The notes: a model not told the origin generated them from the sequence alone. A stretch of DNA of 64,000 nt from Halioglobus japonicus (GCA_902705825.1 CACSIL010000052.1:154348-218347), one strand, 5' to 3'. Positions 37,516 to 46,425 are shown, counted from the first letter of the stretch. Numbers and translations: made by a program.

Positions 37516-38856
37516 ATGAGTTCATCACCAAGCACTGTCGACACTCTGATCCACGCCGGCTGGATCGTGCCGGTACTGCCCCACGGGCAAGTACTGGAAA
37601 ACTACAGTATTGCGATCACAGACGACAAAATTTCTGCCCTGCTGCCGCGCGATGAAGCACAGTCTATCGAAGCCAGACAGGTAGTTGATCTGCCCGGACA
37701 CGCTCTGCTGCCGGGGCTGGTCAACTGCCACGGCCACGCCGCCATGACCCTGCTGCGCGGCTATGCGGACGACACACCACTGATGCCCTGGCTGGAAGAG
37801 CATATCTGGCCTGCGGAAGGAGCCCATGTCAGCGAGGAATTTGTGGCCGATGGCACCGAACTGGCTATCGCCGAGATGATACGCTCCGGCACCACCACCT
37901 TCAGCGATATGTATTTCTTCCCCAATGCCTGCGCCGCCACCGCCCAGCGACTGGGCATGCGCTGTCAGATCACATTCCCGATCTTTGATTTTCCTACGGC
38001 CTGGGGGCAGGACGCAGACGATTACATCAGCAAAGGGCTCGCCCTGCGCGATGACTACAAGCACAGCACGCTGGTGACGGTGGTATTTGGCCCGCACGCG
38101 CCGTATACCGTGTGCGAGGCCAATCTGGCGAAGATCGCGACGCTGGCGGCTGAGCTGGACACCCCCGTACACATACATCTGCATGAAACCGCCGGCGAAG
38201 TTCTGCTGGCGGTGGAACAAAATGGTGAGCGCCCGCTGGATACACTGCACCGCCTCGGGCTGCTGGGCCCCAGAACACAGTGCGTCCACATGACAGACAT
38301 GGGCGATCAGGATATCGCGCTGCTGGCGGCAACGGGCGCCCATGTCGTGCACTGCCCGCAATCGAATATGAAACTGGCCTCCGGCACCTGCCGGGTCAGC
38401 ACGTTACTGGCACAGGGCGTAAATGTTGCGCTGGGTACTGACAGTGCCGCCAGCAACAATGACCTCAACCTGTTCGGCGAACTGCAGAGCGCCGCGCTGC
38501 TGGCCAAACTGCACTCACAGGACGCCACCGCACTCCCGGCGGCCGACGCTCTCGCAATGGCCACTATCAATGGCGCCAGGGCAATGGGGCTGGAAGACCA
38601 GATCGGCAGTCTGGAGACAGGCAAGCAGGCCGACCTGATCGCAGTGGACCTCAGTGGCCCGGAAACGCAACCTCTCTATAACCCCCTCTCGCAACTGGTG
38701 TACGCCTGCAACGGCAGCCAGGTGAGCCACAGCTGGGTTGCCGGTGTGCCGTTAATGGCCGACCGAAACCTGTTACAAATCGATCTACAAGCACTCTCGC
38801 CTCGCATCAATGCATGGCAACAACGGATCGCAAAAACCGCAGGCGCAGCACAATGA
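37516..38856 (+). CDS. mtaD: TRZ/ATZ-type amidohydrolase, 5-methylthioadenosine/S-adenosylhomocysteine deaminase
   Basis: 446 aa metal-dependent deaminase. Zinc ligands and the substrate site are visible: [18 protein letters not shown] (about 75-92), HLHETAGE (about 218-225) and [14 protein letters not shown] (about 308-321). In Pseudomonas the gene at this place deaminates methylthioadenosine in methionine salvage, which supports the call. The closely related chlorohydrolases cannot be excluded from sequence alone. Its stop overlaps the ubiG start (ATGA). Confidence 0.88.
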   Translation: MSSSPSTVDTLIHAGWIVPVLPHGQVLENYSIAITDDKISALLPRDEAQSIEARQVVDLPGHALLPGLVNCHGHAAMTLLRGYADDTPLMPWLEEHIWPAEGAHVSEEFVADGTELAIAEMIRSGTTTFSDMYFFPNACAATAQRLGMRCQITFPIFDFPTAWGQDADDYISKGLALRDDYKHSTLVTVVFGPHAPYTVCEANLAKIATLAAELDTPVHIHLHETAGEVLLAVEQNGERPLDTLHRLGLLGPRTQCVHMTDMGDQDIALLAATGAHVVHCPQSNMKLASGTCRVSTLLAQGVNVALGTDSAASNNDLNLFGELQSAALLAKLHSQDATALPAADALAMATINGARAMGLEDQIGSLETGKQADLIAVDLSGPETQPLYNPLSQLVYACNGSQVSHSWVAGVPLMADRNLLQIDLQALSPRINAWQQRIAKTAGAAQ

Positions 38857-39563
38857 GCACTGAACTGAATGTAGACCCCCAGGAAATCGCCAAGTTTGAA
38901 GCACTGGCCTCGCGCTGGTGGGATAGAGGCAGCGAATTCAAACCACTGCACGAGATCAACCCGCTGCGTGCCAACTACATCGACGAACACTCACCGGTGG
39001 CCGGAAAACGGCTGGTGGATGTGGGCTGCGGCGGCGGTATTCTGGCAGAGGCGATGGCGCAGCGCGGCGCAACCGTCACCGGTATCGACATGGGTGAAGC
39101 ACCACTGGCCGTAGCCCGGCTGCATCAACTGGAATCCGGGGTTGAGGTCGATTACCAGCAGTCCACCGCGGAACAGTTGGCAGCCAAAGAAGGCGCATCG
39201 TTCGATATCGTATGCTGCCTTGAAATGCTGGAGCATGTCCCGGACCCGGGCGCCGTCATCGCGGCCTGTGCTGCGCTGGCAAAACCCGGAGGCGCTGTGT
39301 ATTTTTCGACGATCAATCGCAACCCCAAAGCGTTTGCTTTCGCAATTGTCGGTGCCGAGCATATCCTACAACTGTTGCCAGCGGGCACCCACGAGTACGC
39401 CAAGTTCATCAAACCCTCAGAACTGGCCGCGTGGATGCGCGATGCGGGGCTGGTACTTGAGGGCATGACAGGCCTGACCTACAACCCGCTTAGCAAACGC
39501 TACCGCCTGAAGGAATCCGATGTCAGCGTGAATTATATGGTGCGCGCGGTGAAGCCGAGCTGA
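38853..39563 (+). CDS. ubiG: ubiquinone O-methyltransferase
   Basis: 236 aa SAM enzyme for both O-methylations of ubiquinone synthesis. I chose the ATG at 38853 ([19 protein letters not shown]) because it overlaps the mtaD stop and matches the family N-terminus; the frame is open 13 codons further. Motifs: ASRWWD near residue 20, SAM motif [15 protein letters not shown] (about 54-68), [12 protein letters not shown]. The stop and the next start share one base (TGATG). Confidence 0.96.
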   Translation: MSTELNVDPQEIAKFEALASRWWDRGSEFKPLHEINPLRANYIDEHSPVAGKRLVDVGCGGGILAEAMAQRGATVTGIDMGEAPLAVARLHQLESGVEVDYQQSTAEQLAAKEGASFDIVCCLEMLEHVPDPGAVIAACAALAKPGGAVYFSTINRNPKAFAFAIVGAEHILQLLPAGTHEYAKFIKPSELAAWMRDAGLVLEGMTGLTYNPLSKRYRLKESDVSVNYMVRAVKPS

Positions 39564-40267
39564 TGACACCGCCGCGACCCGCCTTCCCAAAAACACTGCG
39601 CGCTGTCCTTTTCGACCTCGACGGCACACTGGTGGATACCGCCGACGAATTCGTCCCCGTGGTGCAGACCCTGCGTGCCGAGCACGGCCGCGCGCCTATG
39701 GACCCGGCGCTGATACGCGCCTCGGTATCCAACGGCGCACGAGCGCTGGTCAGCCTGGGCCTGGACATGCACGAGGACGCGCCGGAATTTGAGCGCAACC
39801 GCCTGCGCCTGCTGGAGTTATACAGCGAGGTGCTGGGCACGCTCGCCACCCCCTATCCCGGTATTGTGGAACTCCTTGAACGCTTGCAGGAACAGGGTAT
39901 TGCCTGGGGTATCTCAACCAACAAACCGCGCGCCTATACCGCACCGCTAATGGACAAGCTGGACATCCAGCCACCGCCGGGGAGCATTGTCTGCCCGGAC
40001 GATATCGCCAACCGCAAACCACATCCGGAATCACTGTATCGCAACTGTCGCGACCTCGGCTGCGCGCCCCACGAGGCAATTTACGTGGGAGATCATCTGC
40101 GTGACATAGATGCCGGTCGCGGCGCGGGCATGTTTACCATCGCCGCGTGCTACGGCTATATCGAGGCAGACGACGATCCACAGCGCTGGGGCGCCAATGT
40201 CGCCGCACAACACAGCACCGATCTGCTCGAACTGATTCTGGGCAGCCAACAACAGGACATCGCATGA
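39563..40267 (+). CDS. mupP: N-acetylmuramic acid 6-phosphate phosphatase (HAD family)
   Basis: 234 aa HAD hydrolase: DLDGTLVDT (about 18-26, nucleophile Asp), STNKP motif II, KPHPESL (motif III Lys) and VGDHLRDIDAG (motif IV). It was long annotated as phosphoglycolate phosphatase. The gene between ubiG and yciK in Pseudomonas is MupP, which feeds MurNAc into the AnmK-AmgK-MurU cell-wall recycling route. The call relies on that conserved position. It overlaps both neighbours (TGATG and ATGA). Confidence 0.85.
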   Translation: MTPPRPAFPKTLRAVLFDLDGTLVDTADEFVPVVQTLRAEHGRAPMDPALIRASVSNGARALVSLGLDMHEDAPEFERNRLRLLELYSEVLGTLATPYPGIVELLERLQEQGIAWGISTNKPRAYTAPLMDKLDIQPPPGSIVCPDDIANRKPHPESLYRNCRDLGCAPHEAIYVGDHLRDIDAGRGAGMFTIAACYGYIEADDDPQRWGANVAAQHSTDLLELILGSQQQDIA

Positions 40268-41022
40268 CAAGCCTTCTTATTCCCGACAATTACGTGCCGC
40301 GCAGCAATCTGCTGGAGGGGAAAACCCTACTGGTGACCGGTGCCGGAGATGGCATTGGCCGCACTGCCGCCCTCACCTATGCCAGCCACGGCGCCACGGT
40401 TTTATTACTGGGCCGCACAGGCAGCAAACTGGACGCCGTTTACGATGAAATCGAAGGAGCCGGCGGCGCCAAACCGGCGATTATAGAAATGGACCTGTCC
40501 ACGGCGACAGAAGAAAGTTACATCAATCTGGCCGCCAGCCTGAGCGAAGCATTTCCCTGCCTCGACGGTATTTTGCACAACGCCGCACTGCTGGGCGAGC
40601 GCCGCCCGATTTCTGACGCCGGTTACACTGCCTGGATGGAGGTGATGCAGGTCAATGTCAACGCCCAGTTTTTGCTCACCCGCTACCTGCTGCCACTGCT
40701 ACAACAGGCACCGCGCGCCTCCATCATACTGACGTCTTCAGGTGTAGGCCGCACCGGCAAAGCCTACTGGGGCGCGTATGCGGTATCCAAGTTTGCAACG
40801 GAAGGTTTTATGCAGGTGCTGGCGGATGAACTGGAAAACATCTCCAAGGTTCGCGTGAACACGCTGAACCCGAAAGGCACTAACACCGCAATGCGCAGAA
40901 CGGCCTATCCGGCTGAAGAGCCCACAAAGAATCCCTCGCCGGAAGACATTATGGGGCCGTATCTTTATTTGATGGGCGATGACAGCGACGGCGTCACCGG
41001 CAAGGCATTTGATGCGCGTTAG
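40264..41022 (+). CDS. yciK: YciK-family short-chain oxidoreductase
   Basis: 252 aa from the ATG at 40264, overlapping the mupP stop. The cofactor motif is TGAGDGIG (about 25-32). The catalytic part has SSGVGRTGKAYWGAYAVSKFA (Ser, Tyr and Lys in place), then NPKGTNTAMR. The substrate is unknown in all organisms I know of. It is the last gene of the mtaD-ubiG-mupP-yciK operon and converges on rluB with only 41 bases between, in which I see no terminator. Confidence 0.93.
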   Translation: MTSLLIPDNYVPRSNLLEGKTLLVTGAGDGIGRTAALTYASHGATVLLLGRTGSKLDAVYDEIEGAGGAKPAIIEMDLSTATEESYINLAASLSEAFPCLDGILHNAALLGERRPISDAGYTAWMEVMQVNVNAQFLLTRYLLPLLQQAPRASIILTSSGVGRTGKAYWGAYAVSKFATEGFMQVLADELENISKVRVNTLNPKGTNTAMRRTAYPAEEPTKNPSPEDIMGPYLYLMGDDSDGVTGKAFDAR

Positions 41023-41063
41023 CGCAGTGAGGCGCCTACATTACATAGACACCGGCGTTTGAA

Positions 41064-42032
41064 TCAAGATCGACCGCGTTTCTTCGGTCCGCCACGACCC
41101 GGTGTTGCGCGACTTGCACTGCCACGAGCATGCCGTTTGCCAAACTGGCGCTCCATTACCTCTCGTTCTTTCTCGGTGCTGCGCGCCTGCTCTTTCGGTG
41201 CCAGGTTGGCCAGGCGATAGAGCGACTTAACGTCGGTGCGCTCCAACTCCACCCACTGCCCCTGCTTGACTTTGGAGGGGATGAATACGTCACCGTAGCG
41301 CACACGTTTGAGCCGGGATACCGTCAGCCCCTGGGATTCCCACAAGCGCCGCACCTCCCGATTGCGCCCTTCCATCAGCACCACGCAGAACCAGCGGTTG
41401 ATGCCGCCCTTGCCGATTTGCTGGATGTCAGTAAAGCGCGCGACGCCGTCCTCCAGCATAACGCCTTCGCGCATGCGATCCAGCATTTCATCCTGCACAT
41501 CACCCATCACGCGCACCATGTACTCGCGTTCGATATTGGATGAGGGATGCATCAGCCCGTTGGCCAGATCGCCATCGGTGGTAAACAGCAACAGGCCGGA
41601 GGTGTTGAAATCCAGGCGGCCGATAGAGATCCAGCGGCCAGTCTTGAGGTTGGGCAAACGCTCGAATACCGTACGACGCCCCTCGGGGTCATTGCGCGAA
41701 CAGACCTCGCCGGTCGGTTTATGATAGAGAATGCAACGCGCTTCCTCCGCGGGAGGCGGATCCAGCTGTCGACCGTCTACGGTCAGACGGTCGCGGGCTT
41801 CTACACGATCGCCGAGTTGGGCGACCTTGCCATTGACCGCCACTCTCCCGGCCTCGATCCAGCGCTCCATCTCACGGCGCGAACCCAGGCCTGTTCGGGC
41901 CAGTACTTTCTGCAACTTTTCTCCAGCAGCAGAATCTGCCGCGGGAGACTTTGCCTCAGCAGACTTGCTACTGGCAGTTGCGGGCTGCTTTTCCTGCAGA
42001 CGGGGTGCCTTTCTTTGGGGCTTCTTTGCCAT
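41064..42032 (-). CDS. rluB: 23S rRNA pseudouridine(2605) synthase
   Basis: 322 aa. An Ala/Lys-rich N-terminal extension (about 1-38) precedes the S4 RNA-binding domain (KLQKVLARTGLGSRREMERWIEAG). The RsuA-family catalytic motif GRLDFNTSGLLLFTTDG carries the nucleophile Asp, near residue 142. The tail is Arg/Gly/Lys-rich. RluB rather than RsuA or RluE is chosen for the extended basic tails and the scpA-scpB-rluB order known in pseudomonads. The gene starts 6 bases after scpB. Confidence 0.9.
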   Translation of the reverse strand: MAKKPQRKAPRLQEKQPATASSKSAEAKSPAADSAAGEKLQKVLARTGLGSRREMERWIEAGRVAVNGKVAQLGDRVEARDRLTVDGRQLDPPPAEEARCILYHKPTGEVCSRNDPEGRRTVFERLPNLKTGRWISIGRLDFNTSGLLLFTTDGDLANGLMHPSSNIEREYMVRVMGDVQDEMLDRMREGVMLEDGVARFTDIQQIGKGGINRWFCVVLMEGRNREVRRLWESQGLTVSRLKRVRYGDVFIPSKVKQGQWVELERTDVKSLYRLANLAPKEQARSTEKEREVMERQFGKRHARGSASRATPGRGGPKKRGRS

Positions 42033-42038
42033 GGCCGG

Positions 42039-43157
42039 TCAGATCTGCGATTCGGGTTTGGAGGGAGAGTTGTCGGTGTAGTCAGTCTGCTCTGCATCGG
42101 CAGCCAGTTCATTGCTTGTGTCGCCACTGGCAAGTGGCTCGCCCGACTCTGAGTCTGAGTCTGCGTCTGCGTCTTCGTCTAATTCTGTTTCTGCTTGTGA
42201 TGCGCGCGCTTCGAGTTCATCCACGGCCTCGGCCAGAGTAACAGGCTCGTCTGCGGCGCCGTCGCTATCGGGCGGCGTGTGTGCCGTTCCCCCGACCACG
42301 GTCAGCCCAGGATTGGACTCACCCTCGTCCACCTCCTGCAAATCGGATGACTGATCTGGCTCTGGCTCCGACTGCGATACTGACTCAGTCTCTAGCCCTG
42401 ACTCTGACTCCGATGCTGACTCACTCCCTAAGTCTGACTCTGATTCCGATACTGACTCAGTCTCCGCCGGAGCGTCTGACCCTGAGTCCGAGGCTGCTTC
42501 AAGCTCCGAGCCCGGCTCTTGTGCCCGCCCCAGCTCTTGTTCTTGGCTCGGCTCTTGTTCTTGGCTCGGCTCTTGCTCCTGCACCAAACCGGGCACAGGA
42601 TCGGTGAAACCCAGCTCGGCATTGAGCGTCTCAAGGTCGCGAATTTCTGCCAGAGCGGGCAATTGATCCAGCGTTTTCAGGCTGAAGTAGTCCAGAAACT
42701 GACGTGTGGTGGCATACATGGCAGGGCGGCCCGGAACATCGCGATGCCCGACCACTCGAATCCACTCGCGTTCATGCAGTGTTTTGATAATGTTGGAACT
42801 GACGGCAACACCACGAATTTCTTCAATCTCACCGCGCGTAATGGGCTGACGATAGGCGACCAGAGCCAGCGTTTCCAACAGCGCGCGCGAATACTTTTGT
42901 GGCCTCTCATGCCACAGGCGGCCCACCCATGGGCTCAGTGATTGACGTACCTGGTAGCGAAACCCACTGGCCACTTCCTGCAGCTCAAACCCCCTGTCCT
43001 CGCAACGTGCCTGCGCCTCGGTGAGAGCCTCGCGAATGGCTGTATTGTCCGGTCTCTCGTGCTCCTCGAACAGCTCCGCCAAATTCGCAACCGTCAGCGG
43101 CTTATCGGCAGCCAGCAACGCGCCCTCGACAATCTGAATCAAACCGATTTCCGACAT
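42039..43157 (-). CDS. scpB: ScpB, kleisin-associated subunit of SMC-ScpAB condensin, with long acidic tail
   Basis: 372 aa from the ATG at 43157. Residues 1 to about 185 are the two winged-helix domains (IGLIQIVEGALLAADKPL; ALLETLALVAYRQPITRGEIEEIRGV; VVGHRDVPGRPAMYATT). The remaining ~185 residues have very low complexity: repeated QEQEPSQEQE, then runs of SESESD-type acidic dipeptides, then Glu/Asp/Ala. Typical ScpB proteins are about 170-200 aa, so the tail doubles the length. It starts 1 base after the scpA stop. The function is chromosome condensation with SMC, which is not in this window. Confidence 0.93.
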   Translation of the reverse strand: MSEIGLIQIVEGALLAADKPLTVANLAELFEEHERPDNTAIREALTEAQARCEDRGFELQEVASGFRYQVRQSLSPWVGRLWHERPQKYSRALLETLALVAYRQPITRGEIEEIRGVAVSSNIIKTLHEREWIRVVGHRDVPGRPAMYATTRQFLDYFSLKTLDQLPALAEIRDLETLNAELGFTDPVPGLVQEQEPSQEQEPSQEQELGRAQEPGSELEAASDSGSDAPAETESVSESESDLGSESASESESGLETESVSQSEPEPDQSSDLQEVDEGESNPGLTVVGGTAHTPPDSDGAADEPVTLAEAVDELEARASQAETELDEDADADSDSESGEPLASGDTSNELAADAEQTDYTDNSPSKPESQI

Positions 43158-43158
43158 A

Positions 43159-44070
43159 TTACTCCGACCTTGCCTTGACGTGGATCGGGCCAAAAATCTC
43201 TGTCTGCACGATTTCCACAAGTGATTCCTTAATTAGCTCCATGATGGCCAGGAAAGTTACCACGACTCCCAGGCGCCCCTCGCTAGCGCTGAACAGCGAT
43301 ACGAAAGGCACAAACTGCTGGCCTGCCAAACGCTCCAATACCTCGCTCATACGCTCTCGCGTAGACAGTGCTTCACGCTCAACATGGTGGCTGGCGAACA
43401 TATCCGCCCTGCGCATCACCTCGCCCATCGCCAACAGCAACTCCCGCATCTCCACTAGTGGCTCGGGCCGCTCGCGATTCAATTCCGGCGGCGCAGCGCT
43501 GCCCACCCAGGTATCCCGCTCGACGCGCGGTAATTCCTCGATATCTTCCGCCGCCTTTTTAAAGCGTTCGTACTCCTGCAGGCGCCGGATGAGCTGTGCG
43601 CGCGGGTCTTCCTCATCGTCATCCACCTCGCTGGCGCGTGGCAGTAACATACGCGATTTGATCTCGGCCAGCATGGCAGCCATTAGCAGGTATTCCGCCG
43701 CCAGTTCAAACTGCATCGCGTCCATCAACTCCACATACTGCATGTACTGCTCGGTAATGCGGGATACGTCGATATCGAGGATGTCCAGGTTCTGCCGCTT
43801 GATCAGGTAGAGCAGCAGATCCAGCGGGCCTTCAAAGGCCTCCAGAAAGACCGCCAGGGCCTGGGGAGGGATATACAGATCCTTGGGAAATTCGGTGAGT
43901 GTTTTGCCCATCACCACCGCGAACGGCATTTCACCCTGCTGCGGCCCAATGCCCACCTGAGGCGGCATGGATTCAGCGCCGGCTTGCGCTACAACCTGCC
44001 CCTCGGGGCTGGCATCACGGGCCGTATCACCGCTGTCCGTGGCTTTTGTATTGGATTCGTTGGCTGACAC
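43159..44070 (-). CDS. scpA: ScpA, kleisin subunit of SMC-ScpAB condensin
   Basis: 303 aa. About 50 N-terminal residues are polar and disordered-looking. Then come FEGPLDLLLYLIKRQNLDILDIDVSRITEQYM (SMC neck-binding), the ScpB-binding middle with YLLMAAMLAEIKSRMLLPR, and a C-terminal winged helix ending in FGPIHVKA. It bridges SMC heads in chromosome segregation. It is first of the leftward scpA-scpB-rluB operon. Confidence 0.95.
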   Translation of the reverse strand: MSANESNTKATDSGDTARDASPEGQVVAQAGAESMPPQVGIGPQQGEMPFAVVMGKTLTEFPKDLYIPPQALAVFLEAFEGPLDLLLYLIKRQNLDILDIDVSRITEQYMQYVELMDAMQFELAAEYLLMAAMLAEIKSRMLLPRASEVDDDEEDPRAQLIRRLQEYERFKKAAEDIEELPRVERDTWVGSAAPPELNRERPEPLVEMRELLLAMGEVMRRADMFASHHVEREALSTRERMSEVLERLAGQQFVPFVSLFSASEGRLGVVVTFLAIMELIKESLVEIVQTEIFGPIHVKARSE

Positions 44071-44346
44071 TGTAATTACCTGACTTTAGGTGGGCCATAG
44101 TATACCTGAGTAAATGCCTAAAGCGTGAGCAGGAATGCCCCAGACGCGCGCTCGGGCCGCCTGCTTGCGTATCGCCGACCGCAGGACCCGCCAGGATGCA
44201 CCACCGGAAGCGCCACCAGGGCGCCAAACAGGCTCTGCCACGGCCCAATGCGGCCAAATCAAAGAAAAATTTCAACGATATGCAGCGATATTGCCGGTCA
44301 GGCCTTCCTCCTTGGCCAGGAATCTATATAATCCCCCTTCTTCCAC
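44071..44346. other. intergenic region between scpA and tRNA-Arg
   Basis: 276 bases. It carries the scpA promoter on the minus strand (not resolved) and on the plus strand a TATAAT at 44327-44332, 14 bases before the tRNA, preceded by a GGCC-rich inverted repeat (GGCCttcctccttGGCC, 44301-44317). No gene was seen. Confidence 0.5.
44327..44332 (+). promoter_or_regulatory. candidate -10 box of tRNA-Arg
   Basis: TATAAT ends 14 bases before the mature tRNA 5' end. A C-rich discriminator follows, the form expected of stringently controlled stable-RNA promoters. The -35 element is weak. Confidence 0.5.
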
Positions 44347-44423
44347 GCGCCCGTAGCTCAGCTGGATAGAGTAACTGGCTTCGAACCAGTTGGTCGGGAG
44401 TTCGAATCTCTCCGGGCGCGCCA
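44347..44423 (+). tRNA. tRNA-Arg (anticodon UCG)
   Basis: A 77-base cloverleaf with encoded CCA. The acceptor GCGCCCG pairs with CGGGCGC; the D arm is GCTC/GAGT; the anticodon stem ACTGG/CCAGT encloses loop CTTCGAA with TCG at positions 34-36. The T arm is GGGAG-TTCGAAT-CTCTC. It reads CGA codons. A lectin-like gene and a transposase remnant lie on its 3' side, the usual side for integrated elements. Confidence 0.96.
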
Positions 44424-44930
44424 ATTAAATCTAAGGGTTGCAGATTTTCAGATCGCTAGCCCTTATTTATTTCGACAGTTTTCCGACACCTCCAATTTCG
44501 CGTTTCACCCGACCTCAAAGGTGTAACCTATCCGCCCGGAATAAAGTGGAACCTACTGCATATGGGCTAGAAGAAAAGGTTTCGTCTGCAATATTTGTTT
44601 TCATGAGAGGGTACATGGAACCCCTAGCTGGCAATGCCCCACTTGGTTGCATACGGCAAAGTTATTGACACTGAGCGACCCTTTTCGAGGGACAATATGT
44701 TAACGTTCCTGTATCAAATTCAAAATTAATGCTGAAGAGGCTATGAGGTGTTTGACACCATAATATGGCTTGGCCAAGCGAGAAAAGTGGAAAATAATAA
44801 TATGCAAGATACCGAACGATCTGCGAAGCGTCTCTCCTCATTTCCTTTCAAATCCTGGGTGGTTCCGCATTCCTGGGCGTTGGCGGTTGGGTTCGGAATC
44901 CGTCTCGGCAATGCGTCCAGCGCATTGATA
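44424..44930. other. AT-richer region downstream of tRNA-Arg
   Basis: 507 bases before the lectin-like gene's likely start. AAGGG (44432-44436) and CCCTT (44459-44463), followed by ATTTATTT, may terminate the tRNA transcript. The lectin frame itself is open back to 44748, but its protein-like part starts with the signal peptide at 44931. Base composition is less GC-rich than the flanking housekeeping genes. No integrase or clear att repeat of the tRNA 3' end was found. Confidence 0.5.
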
Positions 44931-45683
44931 ATGAGGCAGTTGAAATCACTATCCGTGGTGTTTGCTGCATGCATATGCGCCGTCATGTCGCAGGCGACTG
45001 CAGCGCAGGGCATATTGCAGAGTTTCTTCCCGCTGGGTGAAGAGATTGTCAAGGACCAGCCCTATTATTCCGAAGACAAAAAATATTTCGCAGTTCATCA
45101 AAAAGACAACAACCTCGTCGTCCATGAAACGGAAGGAGGAACATTCATCTGGGGTTTAAACGAAGATATCGGTGACAGTTACGCGTCGGTCGCCCGGATT
45201 TTGTTAGGCGCTGATGGCATGCTTATTGGTCTTGATGAGAACTACAATGAAGTTTGGGCGCCACCGGGCATCGTTATCATAGATAGAATGGCGCTCCCGG
45301 TAGTTACGCCCATCCCCGCGGGCACCTATAAAACTCTCGTGAAGCCTTATGGATGGACAGAGCCACAAATGAGCGGTGGCCGAGTCAGGGGAATTGTATG
45401 GGAGGCCAACAAGCTGATAGTTGGCGGTGACGGGGCATTTGAGATAGCGAGCTATTTTGAGACGCTGTCATCTGGCACCCTCGAACAGTACGGGGAGCAA
45501 ATATGCACGAATTCCGATCTCAGCTACGCCTTAAGTGGAAGGGGCACTGAGGGCGACGGAGGCTGTTTTGCGTTTTCGGATGATATTCTCGATACAGTAA
45601 AGGGCAGTCCCCACAGTTCTTTGGGTAATTGCCTGTCTCTTTCATCTGAAGAACGTAATCAGCTGATCATTCTCTGCCCATAA
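44931..45683 (+). CDS. secreted bulb-type (B-lectin-like) domain protein
   Basis: 250 aa from the ATG at 44931, chosen because a clean signal peptide follows (about 1-25, ending ATAAQ); an open frame reaches 61 codons further back. Residues about 45-112 look like a monocot mannose-binding (bulb) lectin domain. HQKDNNLVVH supplies Q57, D59, N61 and V63 of the QxDxNxVxY sugar pocket, with His replacing Tyr at 65. A second, degenerate repeat follows (LLGADGMLIGLD, then NEVW). The C-terminal ~135 residues are unrecognised and contain four cysteines (EQICTNSD, DGGCF, LGNCL, ILCP). No operon partner. A surface-glycan-binding role is inferred. Confidence 0.6.
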   Translation: MRQLKSLSVVFAACICAVMSQATAAQGILQSFFPLGEEIVKDQPYYSEDKKYFAVHQKDNNLVVHETEGGTFIWGLNEDIGDSYASVARILLGADGMLIGLDENYNEVWAPPGIVIIDRMALPVVTPIPAGTYKTLVKPYGWTEPQMSGGRVRGIVWEANKLIVGGDGAFEIASYFETLSSGTLEQYGEQICTNSDLSYALSGRGTEGDGGCFAFSDDILDTVKGSPHSSLGNCLSLSSEERNQLIILCP

Positions 45684-45711
45684 TAAGCACTTGAGCGTAT
45701 CGGTAAGTTAC

Positions 45712-45746
45712 GTTGCTTGAGCCAGACAAAAGTCGCCTCAAGCAAC
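45712..45746. repeat. 10-base perfect inverted repeat
   Basis: GTTGCTTGAG (45712-45721) and CTCAAGCAAC (45737-45746), 15-base loop, 28 bases after the lectin stop. It also spans the stop codon of the IS6-like remnant on the other strand. It may end lectin transcription, but no T-run follows. Confidence 0.5.
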
Positions 45747-45962
45747 CGCCCTGCTCGCCAAATTGATCGCACCCTCCCTGAGATCACGATAATGCTGAGC
45801 CTTGATCATATGCCTTCCACGGTTGAACAAACTGCAAACCGCGGCATGCGCTCGTAGGAATCCCTGAGCCTGACTGACTAATTTGAACTTTCGCACACCT
45901 CCCTCTCTAGCCCGAAGAGTCGGATCGCTTCTCCGAGTGCCGCAGTAGCTTTCCAGGCAAGC
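45738..45962 (-). pseudogene. C-terminal remnant of an IS6-family transposase
   Basis: The reverse strand is open for 74 codons between an in-frame stop at 45963-45965 and the stop at 45738-45740, with no start codon context. Its product contains RKFKLVSQAQGFLRAHAAV and LFNRGRHMIKAQHYRDLRE. This resembles the MRRFKSxxHAQRFLSxH...NxLFRPRRHxxxAxxYRxxR end of IS6/IS26-type DDE transposases. The N-terminal and catalytic parts are gone, and no terminal inverted repeats were recognised. It marks past insertion next to tRNA-Arg. Confidence 0.65.
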
Positions 45963-45999
45963 TCAGTTTGTCGATTTCTCGCATTGGCGAATGCATGCT

Positions 46000-46347
46000 T
46001 CACTCTCCAGATGCCGCGCTTGCCCATTTTTCAGCATCGTCCAGTCCACCGACATTGGTAACATCGGTGAAACCCTGGGCTTCCAGGCGCCCTTTTGCAT
46101 TCTCAGCCCGGCCACCAAAGGCGCAGTACAGGTAAATCGGGGTATCCTTGCCGAGTTGCAGCCCGGCGACACCGGCCTCAATGCCATCGAATGGGATAAG
46201 CACCGCTTGCTGCAGGTGGCCGCTGGCCGTTTCAGCGGGAGAGCGCACATCTATCCAGACGGCGTTGGGTGAAAGTTCGGCCCACGCTGGCTGGCATGCG
46301 AAATAGACCACCACTGCTAGCCACTGTAGTAAAGGTTTGCTCTTCAT
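46000..46347 (-). CDS. periplasmic single-domain rhodanese (PspE-like)
   Basis: 115 aa from the ATG at 46347, chosen for the GGAGG 8 bases upstream. The signal peptide (about 1-23) ends PAWA, so it is exported. The rhodanese domain has WIDVRSPAE at the start and the active loop YCAFGGRA with catalytic Cys near residue 75. It resembles PspE/GlpE single-domain sulfurtransferases. Its sulfur donor is unknown. It lies just past the IS6-like remnant. Confidence 0.88.
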   Translation of the reverse strand: MKSKPLLQWLAVVVYFACQPAWAELSPNAVWIDVRSPAETASGHLQQAVLIPFDGIEAGVAGLQLGKDTPIYLYCAFGGRAENAKGRLEAQGFTDVTNVGGLDDAEKWASAASGE

Positions 46348-46425
46348 GGAAAACCTCCCAGTCAATGAATGAGACGCCAGTGTAGCGCTGTAACCGCATT
46401 TGGCCAGTGCCGGTGCAGGTTTTAG

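Noticed and set aside
42119-42590. DNA-level repeat tract considered as a possible minisatellite or CRISPR-like array
   Set aside because: The repeats are degenerate hexa/nonanucleotides in frame with scpB and encode its acidic tail; there are no unique spacers between fixed repeats.
44438-44668. 76-aa frame directly after tRNA-Arg as an integrase or excisionase remnant
   Set aside because: No helix-turn-helix or recombinase motif is visible, and there is no ribosome binding site.
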